From Haloplanus sp. HW8-1 (GTDB lineage Archaea; Halobacteriota; Halobacteria; Halobacteriales; Haloferacaceae): a stretch of DNA of 64,000 nucleotides. The notes under the pieces were generated by a model that was given only the letters and a program-made list of their open reading frames with translations, did no database searches and had not been told where the DNA came from. Position 1 is the stretch's first letter; each line of letters starts with the position of its first letter. A program made the translations under genes and the position numbers. Location: the NCBI RefSeq assembly GCF_023703795.1, contig NZ_CP098518.1, positions 3,451,434 through 3,515,433 on the forward strand. Reading direction: 5' to 3'. Below, piece by piece: positions 26,302 through 34,766 of this stretch.

Positions 26302-26550
26302 ATGGTCGAAGCGCGCACCGCGACGGCCGCCGTCGGTCTACTCGCGAGCGTCGCGGTGAGTATCGCCGCCTGGTACTACTTCGATACCTTGCTGGCCGTT
26401 CTCCTTCTGCCGTTCGTTCCCGTCCTGTTTCGCGGACGTGACGACTCCTCGTCTCTCGCGGCGTGGCCGGTCTGTGAGTTCACCACCCGGGACCAGTCGG
26501 TCCACTACTGCCCACACGACGGCACGGCGCTCGACCGACGGGACGACTGA
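26302..26550 (+). CDS. Small membrane protein with C-terminal Cys/His tail
   Basis: An 82-residue protein with a hydrophobic N-terminal half (about 8-44, probably two helices) and a soluble tail with CEFTTRDQSVHYCPHDG, where two cysteines and two histidines could bind zinc. It follows the molybdopterin-domain gene by 40 nt in the same direction and may be in the same transcript. The function is unknown. Confidence 0.65.
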   Translation: MVEARTATAAVGLLASVAVSIAAWYYFDTLLAVLLLPFVPVLFRGRDDSSSLAAWPVCEFTTRDQSVHYCPHDGTALDRRDD

Positions 26551-26609
26551 CCACCCGGGGCTACCGCATCTTTATACACCCCTCGTGACAATAGCTACCC
26601 GACAGCGTC

Positions 26610-27551
26610 ATGGGGGGAGTGAACAGCGGTACGTCGAGTGGGGGGGCTCCCGTCGAGCGGTCGGCTGCGACGCTCCTGCTGGCGGACGGCGACGTGAGCG
26701 ACGCGACCGCGGCCGTAACGCCCGACTGCCCCGAGACCCTCGTGGTCTCGGTCGAGGGGTCGGTAGTGGACGTCGTCGACGACTGGCGGGCGAACCGCGG
26801 AACGCTCCCCGCGTCGTTCGGCCTGATCACGTTCGCCGAGTTCGGCCGCTCGGCCGCCACCGGGGACACGACCGACGACGGTCCGTCGCGTCGGTCACTT
26901 CCCGGCCAGGACATCACGGTGACCGCGATGTCCGAGGCGGAGAACCTGCCGCGACTCGGGACGGCCATCACGCTCTATCTCGACGACTGGGCCGACACCG
27001 AGCGGGAAACGCTCGTCTACGTCGACGACCTCGGCCCACTCGCCGCGGAAAACGACCTGGAGTCGACGTTCCAGTTTCTCCACCTGCTGGTCCAGACCGT
27101 CACGGGGATCGACGCCACTCTTCTGGTCCGCGCCGACGAGACGGCGACCGACGAGCGGACGATCAACACGCTCCGGCCGCTGTTCGACGCGGTGGTCGAC
27201 GTGTCCGACGCCGACGCGTCGCCGCCGCCGGCGCTCGACGGGGACACGATCCGAACGCTGCTCCGCAACTCCCGCCGGCGGTTCGTCCTCCGCACCCTGT
27301 TCGAGGACGGCGAGACGGGGCTGGATCGGCTGGCGTCGCGGCTGGCGGCCCACGAGACCGACGCCGAGGCCCCGACCGAGGCGGACCGAACGCGGGCGTT
27401 CACGGCGCTCGCGTCGGTTCACGTGCCACAGCTGGCCGAGGCCGGGCTGGTGGTGTTCGATCGCTCCGACGAACGGGTGCGGCTCTCCGACGCCGCCCGC
27501 CGGACCGACCGCCTCGAAGGATATCTGGACGGGTCGTTCGACGGGACGTGA
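26610..27551 (+). CDS. DUF7504-like (RAD55-type) protein with C-terminal winged-helix
   Basis: The 313-residue soluble protein opens with a RecA/RAD55-like half (about 15-205: SAATLLLADGDVSDA, SFGLITFAEFGRS, ETLVYVDDLGPL as a Walker-B-like strand) but has no Walker A P-loop. The C-terminal third (about 210-305: RTLLRNSRRRFVLRTLFEDG) looks like a haloarchaeal winged helix of the DUF7344 kind. Such fusions are numerous in haloarchaea and are thought to be regulatory; nothing is proven. A CTTTATAC element near 26569-26576 is a likely TATA box. The HalOD1 gene is convergent and abutting. Confidence 0.7.
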   Translation: MGGVNSGTSSGGAPVERSAATLLLADGDVSDATAAVTPDCPETLVVSVEGSVVDVVDDWRANRGTLPASFGLITFAEFGRSAATGDTTDDGPSRRSLPGQDITVTAMSEAENLPRLGTAITLYLDDWADTERETLVYVDDLGPLAAENDLESTFQFLHLLVQTVTGIDATLLVRADETATDERTINTLRPLFDAVVDVSDADASPPPALDGDTIRTLLRNSRRRFVLRTLFEDGETGLDRLASRLAAHETDAEAPTEADRTRAFTALASVHVPQLAEAGLVVFDRSDERVRLSDAARRTDRLEGYLDGSFDGT

Positions 27552-27869
27552 CTACGGGTTCGGGTCGACGCGGACCTCGCCGTCACCGGTCACGGTTACG
27601 CGACAGCCGGCGAACTCGAAGGTGAGCGTCCCGCCGTCGCGGGGCATCCCGTCGCGCCTGTCGTCGAAAATACGGTTCAGCGCGTCCGGTTGGACGACGG
27701 CGTTGAGGTTCACGTCCGTCGCGTCCCTGCCAGTCGCCTCGAGCACCGCGTGGACGATGGTGACGCTCAGTTCGATATCGCCCGTCTCGTGGTAGTCGAC
27801 CACGTACGTCCCGGTCTCCGGATCGTACGTCGCCATCGTCCCGGAATCGATATGCGAGTTTCCATCCAT
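27552..27869 (-). CDS. HalOD1 output-domain protein
   Basis: The 105-residue protein is a stand-alone HalOD1 domain: YDPETGTYVVDYH, a helical stretch ELSVTIVHAVLEATGRDA, then DVNLNAVVQPDALNRIF and the strand pair GTLTFEFAGCRVTVTGDGEV. HalOD1 often sits as the output module of haloarchaeal response regulators; alone it may act downstream of them. I start at the ATG at 27869. The upstream in-frame ATG at 27935 lies before the likely TATA box (CTTTATTAT, 27909-27917) and would not be in the message. Confidence 0.83.
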   Translation of the reverse strand: MDGNSHIDSGTMATYDPETGTYVVDYHETGDIELSVTIVHAVLEATGRDATDVNLNAVVQPDALNRIFDDRRDGMPRDGGTLTFEFAGCRVTVTGDGEVRVDPNP

Positions 27870-27908
27870 GGTGATACGGCCGTCTCTACCGCCGATTTTC
27901 GTCCCCCG

Positions 27909-27917
27909 ATAATAAAG
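27909..27917 (-). promoter_or_regulatory. TATA box of the HalOD1 gene
   Basis: CTTTATTAT on the minus strand is the most AT-rich block between the HalOD1 gene and its neighbour. It is centred about 44 nt from the ATG at 27869, predicting a leader of roughly 15-18 nt. Confidence 0.5.
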
Positions 27918-27982
27918 TTGTGTGTGGTCCCGCATCCCCGGAGACCGCCGTCGTCGACGGCGGGCCGGCGCGCCCCCCTCGC

Positions 27983-28519
27983 TCAGTCGTCGAGGGCGTC
28001 GGTCAGTCCCCACTCCTCGGCCCGGGTGCGGGCCTCCTCGCGCGCCCGTTCGCGGATGGCCTCGATTCCCGCCTCGTCCTCGAGGAACGCCGCCACCGCG
28101 TCCGTCCCCTCGTTCCCGAGGCGTTCGTCGGGGGCGACCTCCCGCGTCCGCCTCACGAGATCGCGATCGTCGGTCAGCCGTTCCGCGGGCAGTCCCGGCG
28201 GGATCCGGAGGTCGTCGGCCTCGTGGGCCTCCGCCAACGCCGCCCGATCGAGTTCGTAGAGGTCGACGCTGTACGGTCCCGGCCCCGTCACGTCGCCGAG
28301 GGCGTCCGCCCCACCCCGATCGGTGTCGGGACAGTACGCGAGGGTGGGGACGCCGTCCTCGAAGGTGACGACGGCACGAGTCTCGTCGTCGAGCAGGAGG
28401 GTGTCCTGCGGTTCGAAGACGGCGTACCCGGTCAGCCGCCGATCGAGCGCGGTCGCCAGCGTCGTCCCCGGATCGTCGACGACGCGCGACCGGAGCAGGT
28501 CGCCACGGGGAATCCTCAT
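27983..28519 (-). CDS. Conserved haloarchaeal protein downstream of the MinD-like gene
   Basis: A 178-residue acidic soluble protein beginning MRIPRGDLLRSRVVDDPGTT. It has an alpha/beta N-terminal half (GYAVFEPQDTLLLDDETRA, VVTFEDGVPTLAYC) and a helical C-terminal third rich in Glu and Arg (IEAIRERAREEARTRAEEWG). No catalytic motif is visible. It follows the MinD-like ATPase by 28 nt on the same strand, so the two are probably one transcript and may work together. The function is unknown. Confidence 0.7.
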   Translation of the reverse strand: MRIPRGDLLRSRVVDDPGTTLATALDRRLTGYAVFEPQDTLLLDDETRAVVTFEDGVPTLAYCPDTDRGGADALGDVTGPGPYSVDLYELDRAALAEAHEADDLRIPPGLPAERLTDDRDLVRRTREVAPDERLGNEGTDAVAAFLEDEAGIEAIRERAREEARTRAEEWGLTDALDD

Positions 28520-28547
28520 GGGTTCCGGTGTCGACGTCCACGCATCG

Positions 28548-29321
28548 TTACACCTCGTCCGGGACGACCGCGCTCCGGAAGCGGTCGGCCACGTCCCCAC
28601 TCGCCCCGTCGCGAACGTCGAGTCGGCTCGCCGCCTCGCGGAAGGCCCGCGCCGCGGGCGCGTCCGGTGCGTGTGCCAACAGCGGTTTCCCGGCCGCGCG
28701 GGCCGAGCGTGCGGCGTCGCTCTCGGGCACCACCCCCACCGTCTCGCCGCCAAAATAGCGCTCGGCCCGCTCTGCTACCCGTTCGATCCCCTCGTCGTCG
28801 CGGACGCGGTTGAACAGCGTCCCCGCGGTCTCCGTGCCGTACGACCGCGCGTACTCCTGTACCTTGAGTCCGTCCGAGAGCGCGGGAATCGTCGGCTGGA
28901 GGACGATCACCGTCCGGTCGGCGAGCACGACCGGCAGCACGGCACTCTTCGAGCCCAGCGCCGCCGGAGAGTCCAACAGGAGCACGTCGGTGTCGGCAGC
29001 CAGTTCCGCCACCACGCTCCGCAGTCGCTCCGGGTCCGCCGCCTCGAACGCCGCCAGACTCGTCCCGCAGGGAACGACCTTCATCCCGAAGCGCTCGTAC
29101 ACCGCCTCGGAGACGGCGGCCCCTTCGCCCTCGATCAACAGGTCGTGCAGCGTCACCGGCGCGTCGTCGAGGCCGGCGTGAAAGAGCAGGTTCGCCATGC
29201 CCGTGTCCGCGTCCACCACGGTCACGTCGTGGTCCTCGGCGAGCGCCATGCCGAGCGCGAGGGTGCTCGTCGTCTTCCCCGTCCCGCCCTTGCCGCTCGC
29301 CACGGCGAACGCCTCCACCAT
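28548..29321 (-). CDS. MinD/ParA-like ATPase
   Basis: The 257-residue P-loop ATPase carries the deviant Walker A KGGTGKTT (residues 11-18), the A' motif VVDADTGMANL and Walker B VLLLDSPAAL. It belongs to the MinD/ParA group, whose members position proteins, flagella or DNA by ATP-driven dimer cycling at membranes or nucleoid. I see no clear C-terminal amphipathic targeting helix. The ATG at 29321 directly precedes the P-loop strand; an upstream ATG would add a weak 14-residue tail. Haloarchaea have several MinD homologues, so the cargo cannot be inferred. Confidence 0.87.
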   Translation of the reverse strand: MVEAFAVASGKGGTGKTTSTLALGMALAEDHDVTVVDADTGMANLLFHAGLDDAPVTLHDLLIEGEGAAVSEAVYERFGMKVVPCGTSLAAFEAADPERLRSVVAELAADTDVLLLDSPAALGSKSAVLPVVLADRTVIVLQPTIPALSDGLKVQEYARSYGTETAGTLFNRVRDDEGIERVAERAERYFGGETVGVVPESDAARSARAAGKPLLAHAPDAPAARAFREAASRLDVRDGASGDVADRFRSAVVPDEV

Positions 29322-29376
29322 CGGCGTCGAGTTGCGCGTCTCCCCGGTTAAACGTTCGGTCACCGGCCGTGGATCG

Positions 29377-30831
29377 TCACCCCGCGGCGACTCGGCGCCG
29401 ACCGTCGCGCTCCGCCGTCGCCGCCGTCGCGTTCGTCGACTCGGGCGGCGCCCACGCCGGCCGCGTCACCGTCACCGGCCCGGGGCTGATCCTGAGCGTG
29501 ACTTCGATCCGCACCGTCGGCGACGACGACGGCGTGTACTCGCGGTGGAGTTCGTGGACCACCCCGTTCTCGTCGACGCGAGCCCACCCCGTCACGTTCC
29601 GCGACGCCGGCCACGGATCACCCCTGAAGGCGATCCGGTAGAACGTCGTGCCGTTGCGTTCGACGCGCTTGACGATCCGCGAGTCCTTCGTGCTGAGATA
29701 CCAGCGCACGATCTGTTCCGTCCGGTCGACAAACCCGTCGGCGTCGGCCGGCGACGACGCCACCGGCGATCGGACGTCGGTGTGCGACCGAACCCCGCTC
29801 TCCGTCCGGACGTACGCCCTCGTTCCGTTCGCGTATCGCGGGCCCCTCGCGATCACCAGCGCGTCGTGTTCGACCGTCCCGAGGCGGCCCACCCGCGACC
29901 GGTACCGATCCCGCGACGCGACGGCCGCCCGCTCGTAGGCGACGCCGCGCAGTTTCCCGTCGTCGAACTCGCGGTAGGTGAGTCGGAGGCGATAGGACCG
30001 ATTCGACAGCGCGGCCTCGTGGGCGTCGGCGAGCGCCGACGCGTCCGTGACGCCGGTCGAGTTGACGCCGCGCGGCCACACCGTCCCGTTTTCCGCCCGC
30101 GTCACGTTGCCGTCCCCGCCTCCATCGAGGACGGCCGTCGCCGCCGCCCCCACGCCGCCCCCGCCGATGGCCGTCACCGCGCCCCCGACGGCCAGCGAGA
30201 GGACGATCCCGAGCAGGGTCGCCCGTCCGAGCCACGCCCGTCGATCGGGTCGTCCGTCGTCCGTCGCGTCGCCCTGCCCGCCGGTCCGCGCGGCACCGTC
30301 ACCGGCGGCCGTCTCCGACCCGCCGCGGGCGTCCCCGTCGTCGACCGCCCGTCCGGCGTCGTGGCCCTGCGCCGCGCGCTCCCGACCCGCCGTCGGGCCG
30401 TCTCCGCCGCCGGCGTCGGGCGCTCCGCCGCCCGACTCCCCGTCTCCGTCTCCGTCTCCGTTCCGACCTCGCTCCCCGTCGGTCGCTCCGCCGATCGCCA
30501 CTCCCTCGAACGATCCGGGCTCCCGGTCGAGGAACTCCCGACACAGGCGCGCCCGTTCGTCGGGCCCGAGGGCGTAGGCGACCATCCGGTGGAGCGATGC
30601 GGCGTCGACGACGGTCGCGTCCTCGGCGGTGTCGTCCCCGGCGTCGCGGATCACGAGTCGACGTGCCCGCTCCCCTCGTGGCTGTGTCGCCGCCAGTCCG
30701 TCGTCCGTGCGTTCGACCGTCCACCCTCGGGCCTCGTACACAGCCGCGACGAAGGCCGCGAACGTCTCGCGATCGAGGGTTTCGAGGTGGTCGCGGAACG
30801 CCGGTCCCGGCGCGGACGTCATACCTGTCAA
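29377..30831 (-). CDS. Membrane protein with cytoplasmic REase-like head and exported tail, paralogue 1
   Basis: The 484-residue protein has three parts. Residues about 10-95 (FAAFVAAVYEARGWTVERT) resemble the small alpha/beta head of Mrr/restriction-endonuclease-fold proteins but lack an obvious D-(D/E)xK site. About 100-200 is a Gly/Asp linker, then one membrane helix (about 205-228). The rest (SALADAHEAALSNRSYRLRL, YYxRIAFRG-like strands) is an extracellular beta domain resembling a recurrent domain of haloarchaeal lipoproteins (DUF7537-like). The next gene encodes a full-length paralogue with the same length and order. The function is unknown; transmembrane sensing is one idea. Confidence 0.65.
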   Translation of the reverse strand: MTGMTSAPGPAFRDHLETLDRETFAAFVAAVYEARGWTVERTDDGLAATQPRGERARRLVIRDAGDDTAEDATVVDAASLHRMVAYALGPDERARLCREFLDREPGSFEGVAIGGATDGERGRNGDGDGDGESGGGAPDAGGGDGPTAGRERAAQGHDAGRAVDDGDARGGSETAAGDGAARTGGQGDATDDGRPDRRAWLGRATLLGIVLSLAVGGAVTAIGGGGVGAAATAVLDGGGDGNVTRAENGTVWPRGVNSTGVTDASALADAHEAALSNRSYRLRLTYREFDDGKLRGVAYERAAVASRDRYRSRVGRLGTVEHDALVIARGPRYANGTRAYVRTESGVRSHTDVRSPVASSPADADGFVDRTEQIVRWYLSTKDSRIVKRVERNGTTFYRIAFRGDPWPASRNVTGWARVDENGVVHELHREYTPSSSPTVRIEVTLRISPGPVTVTRPAWAPPESTNATAATAERDGRRRVAAG

Positions 30832-30862
30832 TACGGGTAGCGGTGCAAAACGCTTCGGCCCG

Positions 30863-32317
30863 TCACCCGTCGTCGCGGTCGACCCACGCCGGCGGGGACA
30901 CGCGCACGTCCGGGGTCGGGGTGACGTGTATCGTGACGACCACCCGTGCCGACGCGTTCGGCGGGACGTACTCGTAGTGGAGTCCGTGGACCAGTCCCCG
31001 ATCGTCGACGAGGACGCTCCCCGCCGCGTCCGTCGTCGGGTCGGGGTCGACGGCGATCCAGAGGTGTGTCCGCCCCTCGCGCTCGAACTCGCCGACGACG
31101 GACGTCTCGCTCCCGTCGAGGAGTCGTTCCAGAGTGGCGGCGGTTCGGCGAGCGAACCGGTCGCGGTCGGCCGGCAGTGCGCTACTCCGCCAGCCGGACC
31201 CCTCGACCCAGTCCACCCCCTCCTGCGTCGTGGTGTGAGTTGCCGAGTCGCCGACGTCCATCTCGCCCCCCAGACGCCTGTACCGGATCCCTCCGTCGGC
31301 GTACGACGAGGCGTCCGCGACCGCCCGCGGTTCGGTCCGGAGCCGTCCGACGATCACGACGCTGGACCGGTAGCGGGTCGACCCCGCGACGATCGAACGC
31401 TCCCGGACGCGGCCGGTCGGCCGCCCGTCGACGTACTCCCGGTGATCGACCGCGAGCCGGTAGGAGCGGTTCGACAGCGCGGCTTCGTGGGCGTCGGCGA
31501 GCGCCGACGCGTTCTCGACGCCGCCGGCGTCGGCGCCGGGCGGGAAAGGCCCCCGGACGTCGGAGACGTGGCGACCCCCCGGCGCGAAGGGAAGTCCCTG
31601 TCGCTCCATCACCGCCGGCTGACCGTCCTCGGTGTCGTTCCCGGTCCGACCGTCCTCGGGCGCCGTCGCGGTCGGCGCCGGCCCGGGCGATCCGTCGCCG
31701 CCGGCGAGCGACGGGTCGACGCCAGTATCGACCGCGACTGCGACCGCGCCCCCGACGACGAGGAGGGCGACCAGTCCGACGGCGAGCCACCGGCGCGGTC
31801 CCCGCCCGTCGTCGCCATCGGCGGTCGAGCGACGGTCGGGGACCGCGGCCGACTCCCGCGTCCCGTCCGCGGTGGCGGTCGGCCGCTCCGGCGTTCGCCC
31901 CCGGCCGGTCTCCACCGCGCGTTCGTCGTCCGCGCTCCGGTCGTCGTCGGTCCCGCCGTCGTGGCTCGCCGTGCCGTCCTCGCGCCCCTCCCAGTCGTCC
32001 AGTTCGGATGGCTCGCGGTCGAAGAAGCGCCGACACAGGGCCCCGCGCTCCTCGGGGCCGACGGCGTACCGGAGCAGTTCGCGGAGGTCGGCGGCGTCGA
32101 CGACCCCGTCGGCGTCCGCCCGGGCGACGGCCGGACGGGTCGCCGGCACGAGTCGTCGTGGTTCCTCCTCCCCGGGTGGCGTCGCCAGGACCGCCCCCTC
32201 GACGCGGTCGGTCTCCCACCCCCGTGCCTCGTACACCGCCGCGACGAGGTCGGTCCGGGCGGCGGGATCGAGGGCGTCGAGACGGTCGCGAACGCTCGAC
32301 TGCGGGCGCCGCGTCAT
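30863..32317 (-). CDS. Membrane protein with cytoplasmic REase-like head and exported tail, paralogue 2
   Basis: This 484-residue tandem paralogue lies 31 nt upstream of paralogue 1. It shares the head (RTDLVAAVYEARGWETDRV), an acidic linker of about 100 residues, a membrane helix (WLAVGLVALLVVGGAVAVAV) and the tail signature ENASALADAHEAALSNRSYR. The middle of the tail differs: paralogue 2 has an added MERQGLPFAPGG segment. Head and tail motifs are conserved while the linkers are not, so both outer domains are probably under selection. No partner is obvious; cobA lies 43 nt upstream on the same strand. Confidence 0.65.
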   Translation of the reverse strand: MTRRPQSSVRDRLDALDPAARTDLVAAVYEARGWETDRVEGAVLATPPGEEEPRRLVPATRPAVARADADGVVDAADLRELLRYAVGPEERGALCRRFFDREPSELDDWEGREDGTASHDGGTDDDRSADDERAVETGRGRTPERPTATADGTRESAAVPDRRSTADGDDGRGPRRWLAVGLVALLVVGGAVAVAVDTGVDPSLAGGDGSPGPAPTATAPEDGRTGNDTEDGQPAVMERQGLPFAPGGRHVSDVRGPFPPGADAGGVENASALADAHEAALSNRSYRLAVDHREYVDGRPTGRVRERSIVAGSTRYRSSVVIVGRLRTEPRAVADASSYADGGIRYRRLGGEMDVGDSATHTTTQEGVDWVEGSGWRSSALPADRDRFARRTAATLERLLDGSETSVVGEFEREGRTHLWIAVDPDPTTDAAGSVLVDDRGLVHGLHYEYVPPNASARVVVTIHVTPTPDVRVSPPAWVDRDDG

Positions 32318-32360
32318 GGCCTCCCTAGGGACCGCTCCGCAAAACGTCCTCGGCCGGCCC

Positions 32361-32999
32361 TCAGAACTCCGTTCCCTTCCGAGCGCGCTGTCCGGCGTCG
32401 ATGGGGTGGCGCTCCTTGCGAACCTCGCTCACCAGGTCCGCGTGGTCCGTGAGATACGTCGGTCGCTCGTGCCCGCCCGTGCAGACGAGTTCCAGATTCT
32501 CGGGTTTCGACGCGGCGAGGTCGGCGACCGCCTCGGGGTCGATCAGGCCGCGGTTGGCCGCGTACAGCACCTCGTCGAGGAGCAGCATGTGGACGCCGTC
32601 CTCGGGGTCACCGTCGAGCGGGAGCGGTCCGGTGAGGTCGGCCGTCTCGGCGGCGTCGAGCAGGTCACGGGCGCGTTCGAGGCCGCCGCGGGCCTTCGCG
32701 GCGTGGTCGTCGTCGTCGCTCCCGTCGGCGAAGCCGTGCCACCCGTAGTGCCCCGTGTGTTCGTACGAGAAGCCCGCGATCTGCGAGATGGCCGCGTACT
32801 CGCCGCGCACGTCCTCGACGCTCGCGGCGCCACCCTTCATGAACTGGAGCAGGTGGACGCGGTAGCCGTGGCCGGCGGCGCGAAACCCCATGCCGAGGGC
32901 GGCCGTCGTCTTCCCCTTCCCGTCACCCCACCACGCCTGTACGAGGCCGAACTCCTCGGGCGCCCGCGCCTCGATCCGTCGGTCGGTGTCGTCGCTCAT
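32361..32999 (-). CDS. cobA: Corrinoid adenosyltransferase (CobA/BtuR type)
   Basis: The 212-residue enzyme transfers the adenosyl group of ATP to Co(I) of corrinoids, making the upper ligand of adenosylcobalamin. It has the P-loop GDGKGKTTAALG (residues 25-36), then RVHLLQFMKGG, the Walker-B-like MLLLDEVLYA and the C-terminal CTGGHERP block of CobA/BtuR/CobO. The ATG at 32999 directly precedes the core. It is the last gene of the cobalamin block, 25 nt after cbiZ. Confidence 0.93.
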   Translation of the reverse strand: MSDDTDRRIEARAPEEFGLVQAWWGDGKGKTTAALGMGFRAAGHGYRVHLLQFMKGGAASVEDVRGEYAAISQIAGFSYEHTGHYGWHGFADGSDDDDHAAKARGGLERARDLLDAAETADLTGPLPLDGDPEDGVHMLLLDEVLYAANRGLIDPEAVADLAASKPENLELVCTGGHERPTYLTDHADLVSEVRKERHPIDAGQRARKGTEF

Positions 33000-33024
33000 G
33001 CTCCGGATCGGCCCGTGGCTCCCT

Positions 33025-33762
33025 TCAATGGTCGGGTGCGAGCGCCGACACCGCCGCCCGCTCGTCGGTCCGGACGCCGGAATCGGGCGGACCGTACTCG
33101 CCCTCGGGGTAGCGCGAGGCGAGACTCGCGTCGACGGCGTCGCGGACGCAGGCGCGGGCGGCCGCCCCGACGGGCGTCGCGCTCCCGGAGAAGGCGGCCA
33201 CGTCGCCCGTCGGATCACAGGCGGCGACGACGGCGTCGGTGGTCGTGCCCGGGACGCCGACCCGTTCGAGCAGCGTCGCCGCCTTCGCCTCCGCCGCGAC
33301 GGTCGACAGGTTCGCGAGCGCGCCCGGCGCGAGCGAGCGGGTCGTCCCGACGAGGACGTTCACCGTGCCGGGGTCGTGAGGGGTCTCGGCGTCGGGGTCG
33401 GGAGCGTCGCCGTCCGCGTCGACCGCCGGCCGCGCTGGCTCCCCGACCGGCAGCGCCGCGGGGTTCGAGACGCCCGCCGTCGCGACGGCCTCGACCGTCC
33501 CCAGTCGCGCCCGGCGGGCGTGGCGCTGGTCGACGCCGGTCAACAGCACCGGGCCGGTCGCCTCGGCGTCGAAACCCGCGGCGTCGAGGCGCTCCCCGAC
33601 GTAGGCGTCGAGGTCCGTCCGCTCCCACCCCTCGGGGACCGTCACGTTGTACGCCGCGGGGGCGACCCGCTCGCCGCCGCCGTGGCCGGTCGAGAGCCAG
33701 CGCGTCCCCGGGCGGGCGAGTCGGCATACCCCGTCGCAGACGGTGGGCTCGAAGACGCTCAC
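33025..33762 (-). CDS. cbiZ: Adenosylcobinamide amidohydrolase CbiZ
   Basis: The 245-residue protein carries the CbiZ signatures LLTGVDQRHARRARLGTVEA and VATAGVSNPAALPVGE, plus a later NVLVGTTRSLAPGALANLS block. CbiZ removes the aminopropanol arm from salvaged adenosylcobinamide, giving adenosylcobyric acid. CbiB and CobY in the same cluster then rebuild the nucleotide loop. It overlaps cobD by 4 nt, as expected for a coupled operon. The acidic insert near 115-130 (DADGDAPDPDAE) is a halophilic adaptation. Confidence 0.88.
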   Translation of the reverse strand: MSVFEPTVCDGVCRLARPGTRWLSTGHGGGERVAPAAYNVTVPEGWERTDLDAYVGERLDAAGFDAEATGPVLLTGVDQRHARRARLGTVEAVATAGVSNPAALPVGEPARPAVDADGDAPDPDAETPHDPGTVNVLVGTTRSLAPGALANLSTVAAEAKAATLLERVGVPGTTTDAVVAACDPTGDVAAFSGSATPVGAAARACVRDAVDASLASRYPEGEYGPPDSGVRTDERAAVSALAPDH

Positions 33763-34766
33763 GACAGCAGGGCGTCGACGAGGCGGTCGTTCTCGGCCGG
33801 CCGCCGGACCGCGACCCGGACGTGGGAGTCGAGGTCACGGAACGTGGTCGCGTCCCGGAGGACGATCCCGTCCCGGCGCGCGTCGTCGATCACGTCCGCG
33901 ACCGTCCGGTCGCCCACGCCGAGGAGGAGGAAGGGGGCCGACGAGGGCCACACGTCGTACGCGGGGTCGAGGGCGTCGGTCAGTCGCTCCCGCTCGCGGC
34001 GCACTCGCTCTCGCGTCTCGGCGACGAACCCCGTCTGCCGGAGGCAGTACGTGCCCACGTCGGCCGCGGGGGTGGAGAGCCCCCAGGCCGGGCGTGCGGC
34101 GTCGAGACGCTCGTGCAGGTCGCCCGTCGCCACGGCCATCCCCGCCCGGAGGCCGGGCAGTCCGAACATCTTGGTCAGCGAGCGCGCGACGACGACGCCA
34201 GGTTCGCCCGCGAGCGTCCGATGATCGGTGAAATCGAGGAACGCCTCGTCGACCAACAGGAAAGTATCTGAGTCCCGACACGATTCGGCGTACGTTCGGA
34301 GGGCCGGCCGCGGGTAGGCGTCGCCGGTCGGATTGTTCGGGTTGCAGACGACGACCAGGTCGTAGGGACCGGGGTCGGTCCGGAGGAGGCGGTCGTGGGC
34401 GACGAACGTCGGCTCGGCCCCTTGGAGGCGCACCTCGCGTTCGTACTCGCCGAAGCTCGGCCGGGGGAGGAGGGCGTCGTCGCCGGCGTCGAGTGTCACC
34501 TCGACTGCGAGACGCAGGGCCTCGCTCCCGCCAGCCGTCGGCACGACCGACCGCGGCTCACACTCCAGGTACTCGCCCGCGGCGGTCCGGAACGCGTCGT
34601 AGTCGTCGCTCGGGTAGCGCGTCGCCGCCCCGTAGGCCGCCTCGTAGACGCTCGCGACGCCGTCCGGGCGCTCCGGATTCGTGTTGGCGCTGAAATCGAG
34701 GAGGTCGTCGTCCGTCGTCCCGCCGTGGGGCACCCGCCCCACGTCGGCGACGGCTTCAGGATCCAT
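33759..34766 (-). CDS. cobD: L-threonine-O-3-phosphate decarboxylase (aminotransferase class I fold)
   Basis: The 335-residue PLP enzyme should make (R)-1-amino-2-propanol O-2-phosphate, the arm used by CbiB. It is a fold-type I aminotransferase-like protein with GGSEALRLA near 78-86, the [11 protein letters not shown] block near 138-148, the DEAFLDF motif and the lysine in [14 protein letters not shown]. On sequence alone it could be a histidinol-phosphate aminotransferase; placement between cbiZ and cobT makes CobD the better call. It overlaps both neighbours by a few bases. Confidence 0.85.
   Translation of the reverse strand: MDPEAVADVGRVPHGGTTDDDLLDFSANTNPERPDGVASVYEAAYGAATRYPSDDYDAFRTAAGEYLECEPRSVVPTAGGSEALRLAVEVTLDAGDDALLPRPSFGEYEREVRLQGAEPTFVAHDRLLRTDPGPYDLVVVCNPNNPTGDAYPRPALRTYAESCRDSDTFLLVDEAFLDFTDHRTLAGEPGVVVARSLTKMFGLPGLRAGMAVATGDLHERLDAARPAWGLSTPAADVGTYCLRQTGFVAETRERVRRERERLTDALDPAYDVWPSSAPFLLLGVGDRTVADVIDDARRDGIVLRDATTFRDLDSHVRVAVRRPAENDRLVDALLS

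Noticed and set aside
27870..27935. Longer HalOD1 protein from the ATG at 27935
   Set aside because: The added residues precede the TATA box and do not resemble the domain.
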